64,000 nucleotides of DNA from CAWBYL01 sp963793025 (GCA_963793025.1 CAWBYL010000004.1:62001-126000), one strand, 5' to 3'. Positions 7,636 through 16,932 are shown, numbered from the stretch's first letter. The notes: generated from the sequence alone by a model not told the origin. Program-made: numbers and translations.

Positions 7636-8706
7636 ATGGACTTCTCCTTCACCGAGGACCAGGAAGAGCTGCGGAGCCTCGCCAACCGCGTCCTCACCGA
7701 TCGCTGCACCCCGGAGCACCTGAAAGAGGTCGCCTTCGGTGACGGCGCCACCGGCGTCGACCTGGCTCTGTGGCGTGAGCTGGCCGAGCTGGGCCTGGTC
7801 GGCATCGCCATGCCCGAGTCGGCCGGTGGTGGCGGCATGACCTTCGCCGAGGTCGCCATCGTGTTGGAGGAGGTCGGCCGCGCCGTCGCCCCGATCCCGG
7901 CCCTGCCGGTGATGGCGATGGTCGCCCCGCTGCTCGCCGAGCACGCACCGGCCAAGCTTGACGGCCTCGCGTCGGGCGAGCGGATCGTCACCGTCGCCCT
8001 GCACGAGATGGTCGGCGACGTGTCGACCCCCGCCCTCGCTGTCAGCGGCGGCACCATCTCCGGCGTCAAGGTGTGCGTCCCGTTCGGAACCGTCGCCGAC
8101 GCCTTCGTCGTGTCCGCCACCGATGGGCTGTACCTGGTCGAGGCCGACGCCTCCGGCGTGACGGTCGAGCGCCAGGACGCCATCGACGACATCCCCGACG
8201 CCCTCGTCACCTTCGACGGCGCCGCCGCCGAGAAGATCGCCGGGCCCGAGGCCCTGGTCGCCTTGATCGACCACGGCGTCACCGGTCAGTCCCTGATCAT
8301 GGCCGGCGCCACCGCCAAGGCCGTCGAGATCACCGCCGACTACGCCAAGGAGCGGGTCCAGTTCGACCGGGTGATCGCGTCGTTCCAGGCAGTCGGTCAG
8401 CGGGCCGCCGACGCCCGCATCGACTCCGAGGCCATCAAGCTCACCGCCTGGCAGGCCGCCATGCGCATCACCGACGGCCTGCCGGCCTCGCAGCACGCAG
8501 CCACCGCCAAGTACTGGGCATCGGAGGGTGGCGCACGCGTCGTCGGCGCTGCGGTGCACCTCCACGGCGGAGTCGGCGTCGACCGCGACTACCCGCTGCA
8601 CCGCTACTACCTGTGGGCCAAGAAGCAGGAGCTCTTCCTCGGTGGCACCACCCCGAGCCTGCTCCGTCTCGGCAAGCTCCTCGCCGACACCCCGGTCGCC
8701 GTCTGA
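7636..8706 (+). CDS. Acyl-CoA dehydrogenase, partner subunit of a heteromeric enzyme
   Basis: This 356-residue protein starts with ATG at 7636. It keeps the overall three-domain acyl-CoA dehydrogenase fold, with a C-terminal LHGGVGVDRDYPLHRYYLWAK segment and the long helices with ADYAKERVQFDRVIASFQAVGQ. The mid-domain YSEPxxGSD-type FAD loop of canonical members is not recognisable, the region around residues 115-215 being divergent. This is the hallmark of the second subunit in alpha2-beta2 acyl-CoA dehydrogenases in which each subunit supplies only part of the active site. The gene is in the same transcript as the upstream partner, and a strong hairpin at 8738-8765 follows the stop. The substrate is likely a short-chain acyl-CoA attached to a steroid or another bulky group. 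Confidence 0.87.
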   Translation: MDFSFTEDQEELRSLANRVLTDRCTPEHLKEVAFGDGATGVDLALWRELAELGLVGIAMPESAGGGGMTFAEVAIVLEEVGRAVAPIPALPVMAMVAPLLAEHAPAKLDGLASGERIVTVALHEMVGDVSTPALAVSGGTISGVKVCVPFGTVADAFVVSATDGLYLVEADASGVTVERQDAIDDIPDALVTFDGAAAEKIAGPEALVALIDHGVTGQSLIMAGATAKAVEITADYAKERVQFDRVIASFQAVGQRAADARIDSEAIKLTAWQAAMRITDGLPASQHAATAKYWASEGGARVVGAAVHLHGGVGVDRDYPLHRYYLWAKKQELFLGGTTPSLLRLGKLLADTPVAV

Positions 8707-8737
8707 GGCGACCACCGCTCACCGGAGGGGGACCGAC

Positions 8738-8765
8738 GGACCCGGGTGCTTCGGCACCCGGGTCC
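8738..8765. terminator. Bidirectional hairpin terminator between convergent genes
   Basis: A perfect 12-bp GC stem with a TTCG tetraloop lies between two convergent coding regions (stops at 8706 and 8783). There is no T tract on the plus side, as often in high-GC actinobacteria. Confidence 0.75.
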
Positions 8766-8782
8766 TGTCGCGTCCGCCCCGG

Positions 8783-10504
8783 TCAGGTCTCGACGGTGTA
8801 GGTGTCGATTCCGGCCTTGAGCAGAGTGCCCGGGACGGTGCCGGTGGCCTCGCCCTTCTCGACCACGACCGTGCCGTTGACCAGCACCCGCTCGACGCCG
8901 AACGAACCGGCGGTGAGGCGCTCGCAGTCACCGGGCAGGTCGGCCACCATGTGGGCCGGCTCGGAACCCACGGTCTCGGGGTCGATGATGGCGATGTCGG
9001 CATGGCGGCCGACCTCGAGGGTGCCGCGGTCGCGCAGACCGAAGAGCTCGGCGGGCACCTGGGTCATCAGGTGCACGGCCTTCTCGACGGGCACGAGCTT
9101 GCGGCCCCGGATCATGTCGCCGAGGAAGCGGGTGGGGTAGGTCGCCCCGCACATGCGGTCGAGGTGGGCGCCGGCGTCGGAGCCGCCGATCAGGACCCGC
9201 GGGTCGTCCCACGCCTCGGTGCGCATCTCCCAGGTGGCCGGGTCCTTGTCCTTCGGTGCCGGCCACAGCACGGTGCGCAGGTCGTCGGCCACGACGATGT
9301 CGAGCAGCGTGGCGAATGGCTCGGTGCCCCGCTCGGCGGCGATGTCGGCGACGGTGCGCGTGGAGAGACCGTCGTTCTCGGCGGCGAAGGTGTCACCGAT
9401 GACGTACTCGTCCCAGTCGGCGAGCCGCCGGTAGACGCCGGCCTCGGGCGAGTGGGACAGCTCGAGCATGCGGGCCCGGATCTCCGGGTCCTTCAGTCGT
9501 TCGATGCGCTCCTCGACGGAGCACTTGAGGATCTCGTCCCAACCGGGGATGAGCCAGATCCCGCAGAACGTGAGGAAGTTCATGTTCATGGGGACGAGCA
9601 CGGGCATCGTCAGCGCCACCACCCGCCCTCCGAGCTCGGCGGCGCGGTCGCCGGCACTGAGCTGGCGGGGGACGCGGCCGGGTTCGCGACTGTCGATGGT
9701 GAGCACGTTCCAGTTGAGCGGTCGCTTGGCGGCGGCGCTGAGCTGACCGAGCAGCTCGATCTCGTCGTCGTCGAAGCGGTCGAGGCACCCGGAGACGATG
9801 CCCTCGAGGCTGGTGCCCTCGTGGCGGCCGGTCTCGGCGCACAGGGCGGTGAGCTCCTCGTCGCTCGCCCAGCGGCTGGGGACGGGTTGGCCGTCACCGT
9901 CGCTGTGGCTGCCCGACTTGGTGAAGGAGAAGCCGAGGGCGCCGGCCCCGATGGCCTGCCCGAGCTGGCTCACCATGGCGTCGATCTGCTCGGGCGTGGC
10001 CTCGGCCCCCACCGACTCGGGACCCATCACGTAGCGGCGGATCGCACAGTGCCCGACCAGGAACCCGGCGTTGACGGAGATGCGGCCCTCGAGGCGGGAG
10101 AGGTACTCCTCGAAGCTCTCCCAGTCCCAGTCGAGCTGCTGGAGGGCGGGGAGGGGCATGCCCTCGACCCGCGACATCATCTTCTGGAGGTAGTCGGCCT
10201 CGGCCGGATCGGGCCGAAGGGGAGCGAGGGTGAAGCCGCAGTTGCCACCGATGACCGTGGTCACGCCGTGGTTGGCCGACGGCGACGCACCCGGGTCCCA
10301 CAGGAGCTGGGCGTCGTAGTGGGTGTGGGGGTCGACGATGCCGGGGATGACGAGCAGGCCAGTGGCGTCGGTGACGATGGTCGCCGCCTCGTCGATCTCG
10401 CCGATGGCGACGATGCGACCGTCGCGGATGGCGACGTCGGCCACCCGTCCGGGCGCCCCGGTGCCGTCGATGACGGTACCGCCCTTGATCAGCTCGTCGA
10501 GCAT
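8783..10504 (-). CDS. Amidohydrolase family 3 protein (N-acyl-D-amino-acid deacylase-like)
   Basis: This 573-residue metal-dependent hydrolase has a short beta-sandwich N-terminus, the metal-binding DPHTHYDAQ motif at about residue 58, and the conserved NHGVTTVIGGNCGF segment typical of the D-aminoacylase branch. A C-terminal composite domain ends VNGTVVVEKGE. The length is usual for the family. The ATG at 10504 is preceded by GGAGGGG. It would hydrolyse an amide or related bond in the cytoplasm; many actinobacterial members near lipid-catabolic genes have no proven substrate, and a true D-amino-acid substrate is not established. A 17-bp operator lies 36 nt upstream, shared with the divergent LLM oxidoreductase gene. 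Confidence 0.85.
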   Translation of the reverse strand: MLDELIKGGTVIDGTGAPGRVADVAIRDGRIVAIGEIDEAATIVTDATGLLVIPGIVDPHTHYDAQLLWDPGASPSANHGVTTVIGGNCGFTLAPLRPDPAEADYLQKMMSRVEGMPLPALQQLDWDWESFEEYLSRLEGRISVNAGFLVGHCAIRRYVMGPESVGAEATPEQIDAMVSQLGQAIGAGALGFSFTKSGSHSDGDGQPVPSRWASDEELTALCAETGRHEGTSLEGIVSGCLDRFDDDEIELLGQLSAAAKRPLNWNVLTIDSREPGRVPRQLSAGDRAAELGGRVVALTMPVLVPMNMNFLTFCGIWLIPGWDEILKCSVEERIERLKDPEIRARMLELSHSPEAGVYRRLADWDEYVIGDTFAAENDGLSTRTVADIAAERGTEPFATLLDIVVADDLRTVLWPAPKDKDPATWEMRTEAWDDPRVLIGGSDAGAHLDRMCGATYPTRFLGDMIRGRKLVPVEKAVHLMTQVPAELFGLRDRGTLEVGRHADIAIIDPETVGSEPAHMVADLPGDCERLTAGSFGVERVLVNGTVVVEKGEATGTVPGTLLKAGIDTYTVET

Positions 10505-10540
10505 GACCCCTCCGCTTCCGCCGGCGAGCCGGCACAGGTT

Positions 10541-10557
10541 TCTGACGGTTCGTCAGA
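10541..10557. promoter_or_regulatory. 17-bp palindromic operator, site 2
   Basis: TCTGACGGTTCGTCAGA has perfect 6-bp arms. It lies in the divergent region, 36 nt before the amidohydrolase start (10504, minus) and 107 nt before the LLM oxidoreductase start (10665, plus). Confidence 0.87.
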
Positions 10558-10664
10558 TTACACCCATCCGATGGTTGCGCCACCGGCGGTCCGGGGATCG
10601 GGCGACCCGCCGATAGGGTCGCCGGCGGCGTCCGGTGCCCACGCCGGCGACCAGGGGGAGCGAC

Positions 10665-11549
10665 ATGGAGTTCTGGCACACGACGGCGTGGATGGACCCG
10701 CTGGCCCTGCCGGCCCTGGCCCGGGCGTGCGAGGACGCCGGCTTCGGTGGCGTCCTCGTCTCCGACCACGTGCTCTACCCCGACGAGCTCGGGTCGGCCT
10801 ACCCCTATCAGGTCGACGGCGAGCCCGGTTGGACGCCGCAGACCCCGTGGATCGACCCGTGGGTGTCGATGGCGGCCATGGCTGCGGTCACCGAACGCCT
10901 TCGCTTCGCCCAGAGCATCTACGTGTTCCCTCTGCGGCACCCGGTCGAGGTGGCCAAGCTGGCCGGGTCCGTCGCCGCCGTCTCGGCCGGCCGGGCGATC
11001 CTCGGTGCCGGCGTGGGGTGGATGGCTGAGGAGTTCGAGATCCTCGGCGAGGACTTCCACACCCGGGGCGCCCGCACCGACGAGGGTCTCGAGATCTGCC
11101 GCAAGTTGTGGACGGGTGAGGCCGTGGCCCACGACGGGCGCTTCTACTCGTTCCCGGCCGTCACCATGTCTCCCGCTCCGCCGGGAAGGTCGGTGCCGAT
11201 CTGGATCGGTGGCCACTCGGAGCCCGCCCTGCGTCGGGCCGCCCGCCAGGACGGCTGGATCGGCAACGCCTACCGCCTGGACGAAGCCGATGCGGTGCTC
11301 GACCGCCTCGAGGCTGCGCTGGAGGCCAACGGGCGTCGCATGGGGGACGGCTTCGAGGTCGTGCTCGGCATCTACTCGCTCGACCCCGCCGACTTCCGCC
11401 GCTTCGCCGATCGGGGCGTCACCGGCTTCCTGGCCGCCCCGGCGATGATGGCGGGCGACATCGAGGGCACGGGCACGGCGACCATCGAGGACCGCACCCG
11501 GGCCATCGCCGCGTTCGGCGAGACGGTCATCGCCCCGCTCGTCCACTGA
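10665..11549 (+). CDS. LLM-class (probably F420-dependent) oxidoreductase
   Basis: This 294-residue luciferase-like monooxygenase-fold protein starts with ATG at 10665, after the strong site AGGGGGAG; the ATG-like start 30 nt upstream has no such site. The typical N-terminal pattern with SDHVLYP, the central LGAGVGWMAEEF, and the later SVPIWIGGHSEPALRRAAR are visible, the last two being usual for F420-dependent members. The length is slightly short for the family but no domain is missing. It would transfer hydride between F420H2 (or FMN) and an unknown substrate. Neighbours are an amidohydrolase and an aldehyde dehydrogenase, each with the same operator, so the three are probably co-regulated. 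Confidence 0.87.
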   Translation: MEFWHTTAWMDPLALPALARACEDAGFGGVLVSDHVLYPDELGSAYPYQVDGEPGWTPQTPWIDPWVSMAAMAAVTERLRFAQSIYVFPLRHPVEVAKLAGSVAAVSAGRAILGAGVGWMAEEFEILGEDFHTRGARTDEGLEICRKLWTGEAVAHDGRFYSFPAVTMSPAPPGRSVPIWIGGHSEPALRRAARQDGWIGNAYRLDEADAVLDRLEAALEANGRRMGDGFEVVLGIYSLDPADFRRFADRGVTGFLAAPAMMAGDIEGTGTATIEDRTRAIAAFGETVIAPLVH

Positions 11550-11607
11550 CCTCGGCGGCGGGCGCCGGTGGGTTCGGGGCGGGGTGCCGGTGTGCCGTTC
11601 GGCTGGT

Positions 11608-11624
11608 TCTGACATATCGTCAGA
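11608..11624. promoter_or_regulatory. 17-bp palindromic operator, site 3, on a leaderless promoter
   Basis: TCTGACATATCGTCAGA has perfect arms. It ends 3 nt before the ATG at 11628, leaving no room for a ribosome binding site. A TATCGT box inside the operator (11615-11620) is 7 nt from the ATG, so a bound repressor would cover the -10 box and transcription start. Confidence 0.87.
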
Positions 11625-11627
11625 TGT

Positions 11628-13100
11628 ATGGCCAGCACCATGACCACCTCCTCCTACCGCCAGCTCATCGGGGGCGAGTGGCTCCCCGGGGGCGAGGGCT
11701 CCTACGAGATCATCAACCCGGCCACCGAAGAGGTCGTGGCGGAGGCCCCGGAGTCCTCGACCGACGACGTGCGAGCGGCCGCCGCCGCCGCGTCCGCCGC
11801 CTTTCCGGCGTGGAGTCGCACCGATCCCAAGGAGCGGGCGGCCCTGCTCCAAGCGGCCGGTCAGCGTCTGGCCGAGCGCACCCCCGAGCTCATCCCCCTG
11901 GTCATCGCCGAGGCGGGGGCCACCTCCTCGGTGGGCTCGCTGATGCAGATCCCCGTGGCCATCAGTCGATTCGACCGCTACGCCCGCGGCGCCGTCACCG
12001 ATCTGTCCCGGCCTCTCCCGCCCCAACCCATCGGCACCACGCCGCTGGCTCCCGGCGCCCTGATGGGTGGCGTCGCCAACCGGGTCCCCGTCGGTGTCGT
12101 CGCCTGCATCTCCCCCTACAACTTCCCGACCACCAACGCCGTGGGCAAGATCGCGCCGGCCCTGGCCGTTGGCTGCACCGTGGTGATGAAGCCGGCCCCC
12201 CAGGACCCGCTCTGTGTGATCGAGTTGGCCAAGATCCTCGACGAGGTCGGCTTCCCGCCCGGCGTGGTCAACATCGTCACCGGTGCCCGGCCCGAGGTGG
12301 GCGCCGTCCTGGTGGAGGACCCCAACGTCGACATGGTGAGCTTCACCGGCTCGACTCCGGTGGGCATCAAGATCATGGAGGCCGGCGCCCGCACCATGAA
12401 GCGCCAGCTCCAGGAGCTCGGCGGCAAGGGCGCCTGTGTGGTCACCGCCGACGCGGACCTCGACAAGGCCGTCACCGGGATCGCCAGCGTGTGGGCCTTC
12501 CACTCCGGCCAGATCTGCACCGCCCCCACCCGGGTGATCGTGCACCGCAGCCGCTACGACGAGCTCGTCGGGCGTCTGGCCGAGGCGGCCAAGGCCTTGA
12601 AGGTCGGCGATCCCCTGGCCGCCGACACCGTCGTGGGCCCGGTGATCTCGGGCGTCCATCGCGACCGCATCCTCACCCACATCGCCAACGGTGTGGCCGA
12701 AGGGGCCGAGCTGGTCGTGGACGGCCGCGACCCCGGGATGGACCGCGGCTTCTACGTCGGCCCCACGCTGCTCGCCGGTTGCAACAACGGAATGAGCCCG
12801 GTGCGCGAGGAGATCTTCGGTCCCGTCGTGGTCGTGGTCCCCTTCGACGACGAGGACGACGCCATCGCCATCGCCAACGACAGCGACTACGGCCTGCTCT
12901 CCTACGTGTTCTGCGGGGACACGCCCCGGGCGTTCGAGCTGGCCAAGCAGATCCGGTCCGGAACCGTCGGCATCAACACGGTGCAGCGGCACCACGAAGC
13001 GCCGTTCGGGGGCTTCAAGCTCTCGGGCGTGGGCCGCGACGGCGGCGACTACGGCCTGGAGGCCTACACCGAGCAACAGGCCGTCATCTGGCCGGGCTGA
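11628..13100 (+). CDS. NAD(P)-dependent aldehyde dehydrogenase
   Basis: This 490-residue aldehyde dehydrogenase oxidises an aldehyde to the acid. The catalytic Cys297 lies in SGQICTAPTR and the general base Glu263 in LQELGGKGA, 34 residues apart as normal. The NAD-binding motif FTGSTPVG and the C-terminal APFGGFKLSGVGRDGG are also present. I take the ATG at 11628, which directly follows an operator/leaderless promoter; a later ATG at 11640 is the alternative. The downstream neighbour is an alcohol dehydrogenase, so alcohol-to-acid oxidation of one compound is plausible. Length and motifs are entirely regular. Confidence 0.92.
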   Translation: MASTMTTSSYRQLIGGEWLPGGEGSYEIINPATEEVVAEAPESSTDDVRAAAAAASAAFPAWSRTDPKERAALLQAAGQRLAERTPELIPLVIAEAGATSSVGSLMQIPVAISRFDRYARGAVTDLSRPLPPQPIGTTPLAPGALMGGVANRVPVGVVACISPYNFPTTNAVGKIAPALAVGCTVVMKPAPQDPLCVIELAKILDEVGFPPGVVNIVTGARPEVGAVLVEDPNVDMVSFTGSTPVGIKIMEAGARTMKRQLQELGGKGACVVTADADLDKAVTGIASVWAFHSGQICTAPTRVIVHRSRYDELVGRLAEAAKALKVGDPLAADTVVGPVISGVHRDRILTHIANGVAEGAELVVDGRDPGMDRGFYVGPTLLAGCNNGMSPVREEIFGPVVVVVPFDDEDDAIAIANDSDYGLLSYVFCGDTPRAFELAKQIRSGTVGINTVQRHHEAPFGGFKLSGVGRDGGDYGLEAYTEQQAVIWPG

Positions 13101-13197
13101 GCCGACCGACGCGTTCGGGGCATCGGGTCCCGGCCGCACCCACATCCACCGACCGGTCGCATCTCCGCGACGGGCCGCACACCTCTTTGGGGGAACC

Positions 13198-14307
13198 ATG
13201 AAGGGCATCGTGTACACGGGCGACAAGGGCGCCGAGGTCCTGGACGGCATCGAGGTCCGCGACCCCGGTCCCGGCGAGGTGATCATCAAGATCATGGCCG
13301 CCGGCGTCTGCCACAGCGACATCACCGCCGCCTCCGGAGCGTTCGGCTGGCCTGCGCCCGCCGTCCTCGGCCACGAGGGGGCGGGCATCGTCGAGCAGAT
13401 CGGCACCGGCGTGACCAACGTCGAGGTCGGTGACCACGTCATCGTCTCCACGCTCGCCGCGTGCGGCATGTGCAAGGCCTGCGGGGCGGGCAAGCCGACG
13501 CGCTGTCGCCAGACCCTCGGCAACATGGCCCAGCCCTTCACCCTGAACGGCGATGCCTGCTGGAACTTCGCCGGTGCGTCGGTGTTCACCGAGCGCACGG
13601 TGGTGAAGGCCATCCAGGCCGTGAAGATCCCTGACGACGTCCCCTTCACCTCGGCCTGCCTGGTGGGCTGCGGTGTCATGACCGGCGCCGGCGCGGTCAT
13701 GTACCGCTCCAACGTCGAGGTCGGCCAGACCGCGGTCGTCTACGGCTGCGGTGGCGTCGGTCTCAACGCCATCCAGGCCCTGAGGGTCCGTCGGGCCAGC
13801 CGCATCATCGCCATCGACGTCGACCCGCAGAAGGAGGCGCTGGCCCGACAGTTCGGGGCCACCGACTTCCTGAACGGCCGCAGCGACGACATCGTCGACC
13901 AGGTCCGCACCCTGGTCCCGTTCGACGGCGACGAGCTCTACGGCCCCTTCGGTGCCGGAGGCGTCGACTGGGTCTACGACGTGGTGGCCCGGCCCGAGAT
14001 CACGCTGAACGCCCTCAAGATGCTCGACTGGGGCGGCAACGTCGTCATCATCGGCACCCCGGGCGGTGACGCCAAGTTCGAGCTGCCGTACCAGGACTTC
14101 ACCCAGAACGAGCGGGGCGTCATCGGCGTCCGGGCCGGGTCCTACAGCCCGCACGTCCACATGCCCCAGATCGTGGAGCTCTACCGCCGGGGCGAGTTCA
14201 TGCTCGACGAGCTGGTCACCAACACCTACCCGCTCGAGGGCTTCCACGACGCGGTGCACGACATGGAGAGTGGCGGCGTCGCCCGCGGCGTCCTCACCTT
14301 CGACTGA
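13198..14307 (+). CDS. Zinc-dependent alcohol dehydrogenase (class III-like MDR)
   Basis: This 369-residue medium-chain dehydrogenase starts with ATG at 13198 after GGGGGAACC. The catalytic zinc ligands are seen in GVCHSD and GHEGAGIVE, and the structural zinc lobe in CGMCKACGAGKPTRC. The nucleotide-binding motif is YGCGGVGLNAIQ. It oxidises a primary or secondary alcohol with NAD; members of this subgroup sometimes depend on mycothiol or NDMA, which cannot be told here. It follows an aldehyde dehydrogenase by 98 nt and a clear hairpin ends the transcript at 14316-14344. Confidence 0.9.
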   Translation: MKGIVYTGDKGAEVLDGIEVRDPGPGEVIIKIMAAGVCHSDITAASGAFGWPAPAVLGHEGAGIVEQIGTGVTNVEVGDHVIVSTLAACGMCKACGAGKPTRCRQTLGNMAQPFTLNGDACWNFAGASVFTERTVVKAIQAVKIPDDVPFTSACLVGCGVMTGAGAVMYRSNVEVGQTAVVYGCGGVGLNAIQALRVRRASRIIAIDVDPQKEALARQFGATDFLNGRSDDIVDQVRTLVPFDGDELYGPFGAGGVDWVYDVVARPEITLNALKMLDWGGNVVIIGTPGGDAKFELPYQDFTQNERGVIGVRAGSYSPHVHMPQIVELYRRGEFMLDELVTNTYPLEGFHDAVHDMESGGVARGVLTFD

Positions 14308-14315
14308 GACCCGCC

Positions 14316-14344
14316 ACGGAGCCGGGCCTCGCGCCCGGCTCCGT
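14316..14344 (+). terminator. Hairpin terminator after the alcohol dehydrogenase
   Basis: A 12-bp perfect stem with a 5-nt loop starts 9 nt after the alcohol dehydrogenase stop. There is no T tract. Confidence 0.72.
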
Positions 14345-14405
14345 CGCGCCCGCACTCATCCCCACCCTTTCCGTCCCGTCCCATCCCTGTCCTGGAGAGG
14401 ATCCA

Positions 14406-15332
14406 ATGCCGCTGACCCCTGAGTTCCACGAGCTGGCCGCCAAGGTGCGCAACTGGGGGAGGTGGGGTGACGACGACCGCATCGGCACGCTCAACCTCAT
14501 CGACGACGAGGCCCGCCGGCGGGCGGCGGCGTCGGTGACGAGTGGGAAGAGCTTCTCCCTCGCCATCCCGCTGTCGATCGACGGACCCCAGATGGGGTTC
14601 ATCGGCAAGCGTCAGAACCCGCTTCACACCATGCTCGAGATCAACAACCCGAGCATCCTCGACGCCGAGGGGCCTCGCTTCAGCGACGACATGATCGTGC
14701 TGACGCTGCAGGCCGCGACCCACTGGGACGGGCTGGCCCACGCCAGCTACGACGACAAGCTCTACAACGGTTACCCGGCGGCCTCGATCACCGCCGAAGG
14801 ATCGACCATCCTCGGCATCGACCACGTGCGCACGCTCGTCGGCCGGGGCGTGCTGCTCGATCTGGCCCGCACCAAGGGCGTCGACCACCTCGAGGGGGGC
14901 TACGCCCTCACGCCCGAGGACCTCGACGAGGCCGCCGAGGCGGCCAAGGTCGAGGTGCTGCCGGGCGACGTCGTCCTTCTGCGTACCGGGGTGATGACGC
15001 TGCTGACCGGCGGCGACAAGCTGGCCTACAACATGACCGCCCCGGGCCCTTCGCTGCAGACCGTCGAGTGGTTCCGCGATCACGACGTGGCCGCGGTGGC
15101 CGTCGACCACGGCACCTTCGAGGTCTTCCCGAGCGAGGTCGAGACCATGCCGCTGCCGGTCCACCTCCTCCACCTGGTGGACATGGGGATGACCCAGGGG
15201 CAGCACTGGAACCTCGAGGCGCTGGCCGCTGACTGCGCCGAGGACGCTCAGTACTCCTTCCTGCTCTCCGCCTCGCCGGAGCCGGTCGAGATGGGCGTCG
15301 GGTCACCGGTGAACCCGGTGGCGGTGAAGTAG
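14406..15332 (+). CDS. Cyclase-family (kynurenine-formamidase-like) metal hydrolase
   Basis: This 308-residue member of the cyclase family (PF04199 type) starts at ATG 14406 preceded by GGAGAGGATCC. The metal-binding pattern is HWDGLAHASYDDKLYNG, the form found in the actinobacterial subgroup, and a later VDHGTFE and VHLLHLVDMGM complete the conserved core. Family members hydrolyse amide or lactone bonds; the subgroup is often encoded near aromatic or steroid degradation genes, but its substrate is unproven. It is cytoplasmic, with no signal peptide. It stands alone between the alcohol dehydrogenase terminator and the binding protein operon. Confidence 0.85.
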   Translation: MPLTPEFHELAAKVRNWGRWGDDDRIGTLNLIDDEARRRAAASVTSGKSFSLAIPLSIDGPQMGFIGKRQNPLHTMLEINNPSILDAEGPRFSDDMIVLTLQAATHWDGLAHASYDDKLYNGYPAASITAEGSTILGIDHVRTLVGRGVLLDLARTKGVDHLEGGYALTPEDLDEAAEAAKVEVLPGDVVLLRTGVMTLLTGGDKLAYNMTAPGPSLQTVEWFRDHDVAAVAVDHGTFEVFPSEVETMPLPVHLLHLVDMGMTQGQHWNLEALAADCAEDAQYSFLLSASPEPVEMGVGSPVNPVAVK

Positions 15333-15388
15333 GACCGGACGCCCGAACCCGGCGTCGCCGCTCACGATTCCGTTGGGCGGGACAAACC

Positions 15389-15404
15389 TGCGACCGATGT
15401 CACA
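15389..15404. promoter_or_regulatory. CRP/FNR-like site before binding protein 1
   Basis: TGCGA-CCGATG-TCACA matches the CRP-type consensus TGTGA-N6-TCACA with one change. It lies 58 nt before the TTG start at 15463; a TAAGGT box at 15423-15428 may be the -10. Confidence 0.48.
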
Positions 15405-15462
15405 GAGGTTGCTGTACTCGATTAAGGTCCTGTCCGTCAGCCGTACCGAAATTGGGGGAATC

Positions 15463-16842
15463 TTGAAGCGTTATCGATTGCTGGGACTGCTCGCGGTCGT
15501 CGCCCTGCTGGCGGTGGCATGCGGGCGAAGTGATGGTGGGAGCACGAACGAGTCCGGATCGCCGTCGACGGCGGCGACGGGCGATGAGGCCTGCGCCGGT
15601 GTGACGCTGGAGGACACCGAGATCGGCGTCTCCGCTGACACCATCACAGTGCAGACCATGGCCGACACCGGGTCCCCTCTGGCGCCGGGGCTGTTCCAGG
15701 CCAACCTGGACGCCATGGAGGCCTACGCCGAGTACGTGAACGCCAACGGCGGCATCGGTTGCCGCCAGATGAAGGTCCAGACCTGGGACTCCAAGCTCAC
15801 GCCCGAAGAGTCGAAGAACGGCCTGCTGAACGCGTGCACCACGGCCGTGGCGCTGGTGGGTGGCAACTCGTTGTTCAACCCCGACGTGACCACGATCAGC
15901 GACTGCCCGGACAAGGCCGGCCAGCCGACCGGTCTTCCCGACATCGCCGCTCTTGCCAACGACGTCAACGAGCAGTGCTCGCCCAACGCCTTCATGATCC
16001 AGGCGGTGGCCGAGACCTGCCCGGTCACGCCAGGCCAGCCACGCGACCTCAAGGCGTTCGTCGGACAGATCAAGTACTACGAGACGGCGTCGGAGCAACC
16101 GCTCCAGGGCATCTTCCTGGTGCCGGGCGACCTACCCACCACCGTGCAGTCGGCGACCTACCAGATCGTCGCCCAGCGGGAGGCTGGCGTCGACATCACC
16201 GACGCGCTGAAGGTCTCCGGGCGTGACGAGCAGTCGGCGTACACGCCCAAGGTGCAGATCCTGAAGACCACCAACGGCACCTACGTGTACAACGGCTCCA
16301 ACGACGTGGCCATGACCAGCATGCGCAAGGAAGCTGCGGCCCAGGGCCTCAACTCGGTGACGGTGTGGGCCTGTTCGATCGCCTGCTACACGGAGAAGTT
16401 CAAGGCGGCCGGCGCCGACGTCGACGGCACCTACACCTGGCTGCAGTTCCTCCCGTTCGAGGAGGCGTCGCAGAACGAGGCGGCGCAGGCCTACGTCGAT
16501 GCCGTCGACAAGCCCGACTCGTTCGGCGCCCAGGCCTGGCAGGCGGGGATGCTCTTCAAGGAGGTCATCGACGAGATCGTGGCCACCGACGGCCCCAACG
16601 GCATCACGCGGGCCCGCATCATCGACGTCCTCAACACCAAGGATGACTTCACCGCTTCGGGGTGGATGGGTGACGAGCCCAAGGACCTCAAGGGCATGTC
16701 GACCTGCTTCGTCGTCGTGCAGCTGCAGGACGGCGAGTTCGTCCGGAAGTTCCCCGAGGAGCCGGGCACGTTGTCCTGCGATCCCGAGAACGTCACGACC
16801 ATCAACCTGGATCCGGCCGCCGAGGCCGCCAAGATCCAGTAG
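15463..16842 (+). CDS. Lipoprotein substrate-binding protein of a HAAT/Liv importer (copy 1)
   Basis: This 459-residue type-1 periplasmic binding protein starts with TTG at 15463, three bases after GGGGGA. The frame is open further upstream to 15373, but that region is promoter-like and would misplace the signal. A lipoprotein signal ends with AVAC, Cys20 being the lipidation site, followed by a Gly/Ser/Thr linker. The mature part keeps the Leu/Ile/Val-binding fold with ITVQTMADTGSP, WDSKLTPEESKNG and SGRDEQSAYTP. It is longer than typical LivK (about 370). It is 60-70 percent similar by eye to the next gene, so the two are a tandem duplication. It captures the substrate outside the membrane for the LivHM/G/F complex downstream; ligand unknown. 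Confidence 0.9.
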   Translation: MKRYRLLGLLAVVALLAVACGRSDGGSTNESGSPSTAATGDEACAGVTLEDTEIGVSADTITVQTMADTGSPLAPGLFQANLDAMEAYAEYVNANGGIGCRQMKVQTWDSKLTPEESKNGLLNACTTAVALVGGNSLFNPDVTTISDCPDKAGQPTGLPDIAALANDVNEQCSPNAFMIQAVAETCPVTPGQPRDLKAFVGQIKYYETASEQPLQGIFLVPGDLPTTVQSATYQIVAQREAGVDITDALKVSGRDEQSAYTPKVQILKTTNGTYVYNGSNDVAMTSMRKEAAAQGLNSVTVWACSIACYTEKFKAAGADVDGTYTWLQFLPFEEASQNEAAQAYVDAVDKPDSFGAQAWQAGMLFKEVIDEIVATDGPNGITRARIIDVLNTKDDFTASGWMGDEPKDLKGMSTCFVVVQLQDGEFVRKFPEEPGTLSCDPENVTTINLDPAAEAAKIQ

Positions 16843-16848
16843 CCCCTG

Positions 16849-16899
16849 CCGCTCCGGAGCACCGACCGTTCCGAACGGTGCTCCAGTGCTCCGGAGCGG
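16849..16899 (+). terminator. Long hairpin after binding protein 1
   Basis: A 14-bp outer stem encloses a 6-bp inner stem (16865-16879), starting 7 nt after the stop. It probably ends or attenuates the transcript between the two binding protein genes, which would allow different expression of the two copies. Confidence 0.72.
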
Positions 16900-16932
16900 T
16901 GCGCTTCTCGCTCACACCCCGTCGCCGCATTG

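Noticed and set aside
8528..11029. An 833-codon plus-strand frame across the amidohydrolase
   Set aside because: It is antisense to the amidohydrolase and runs through a terminator hairpin and an operator.
9894..13712. A 1272-codon open frame on the minus strand
   Set aside because: It is antisense to four genes with clear motifs; its translation is Arg/Gly/His-rich and low-complexity, a usual artefact at this GC content.
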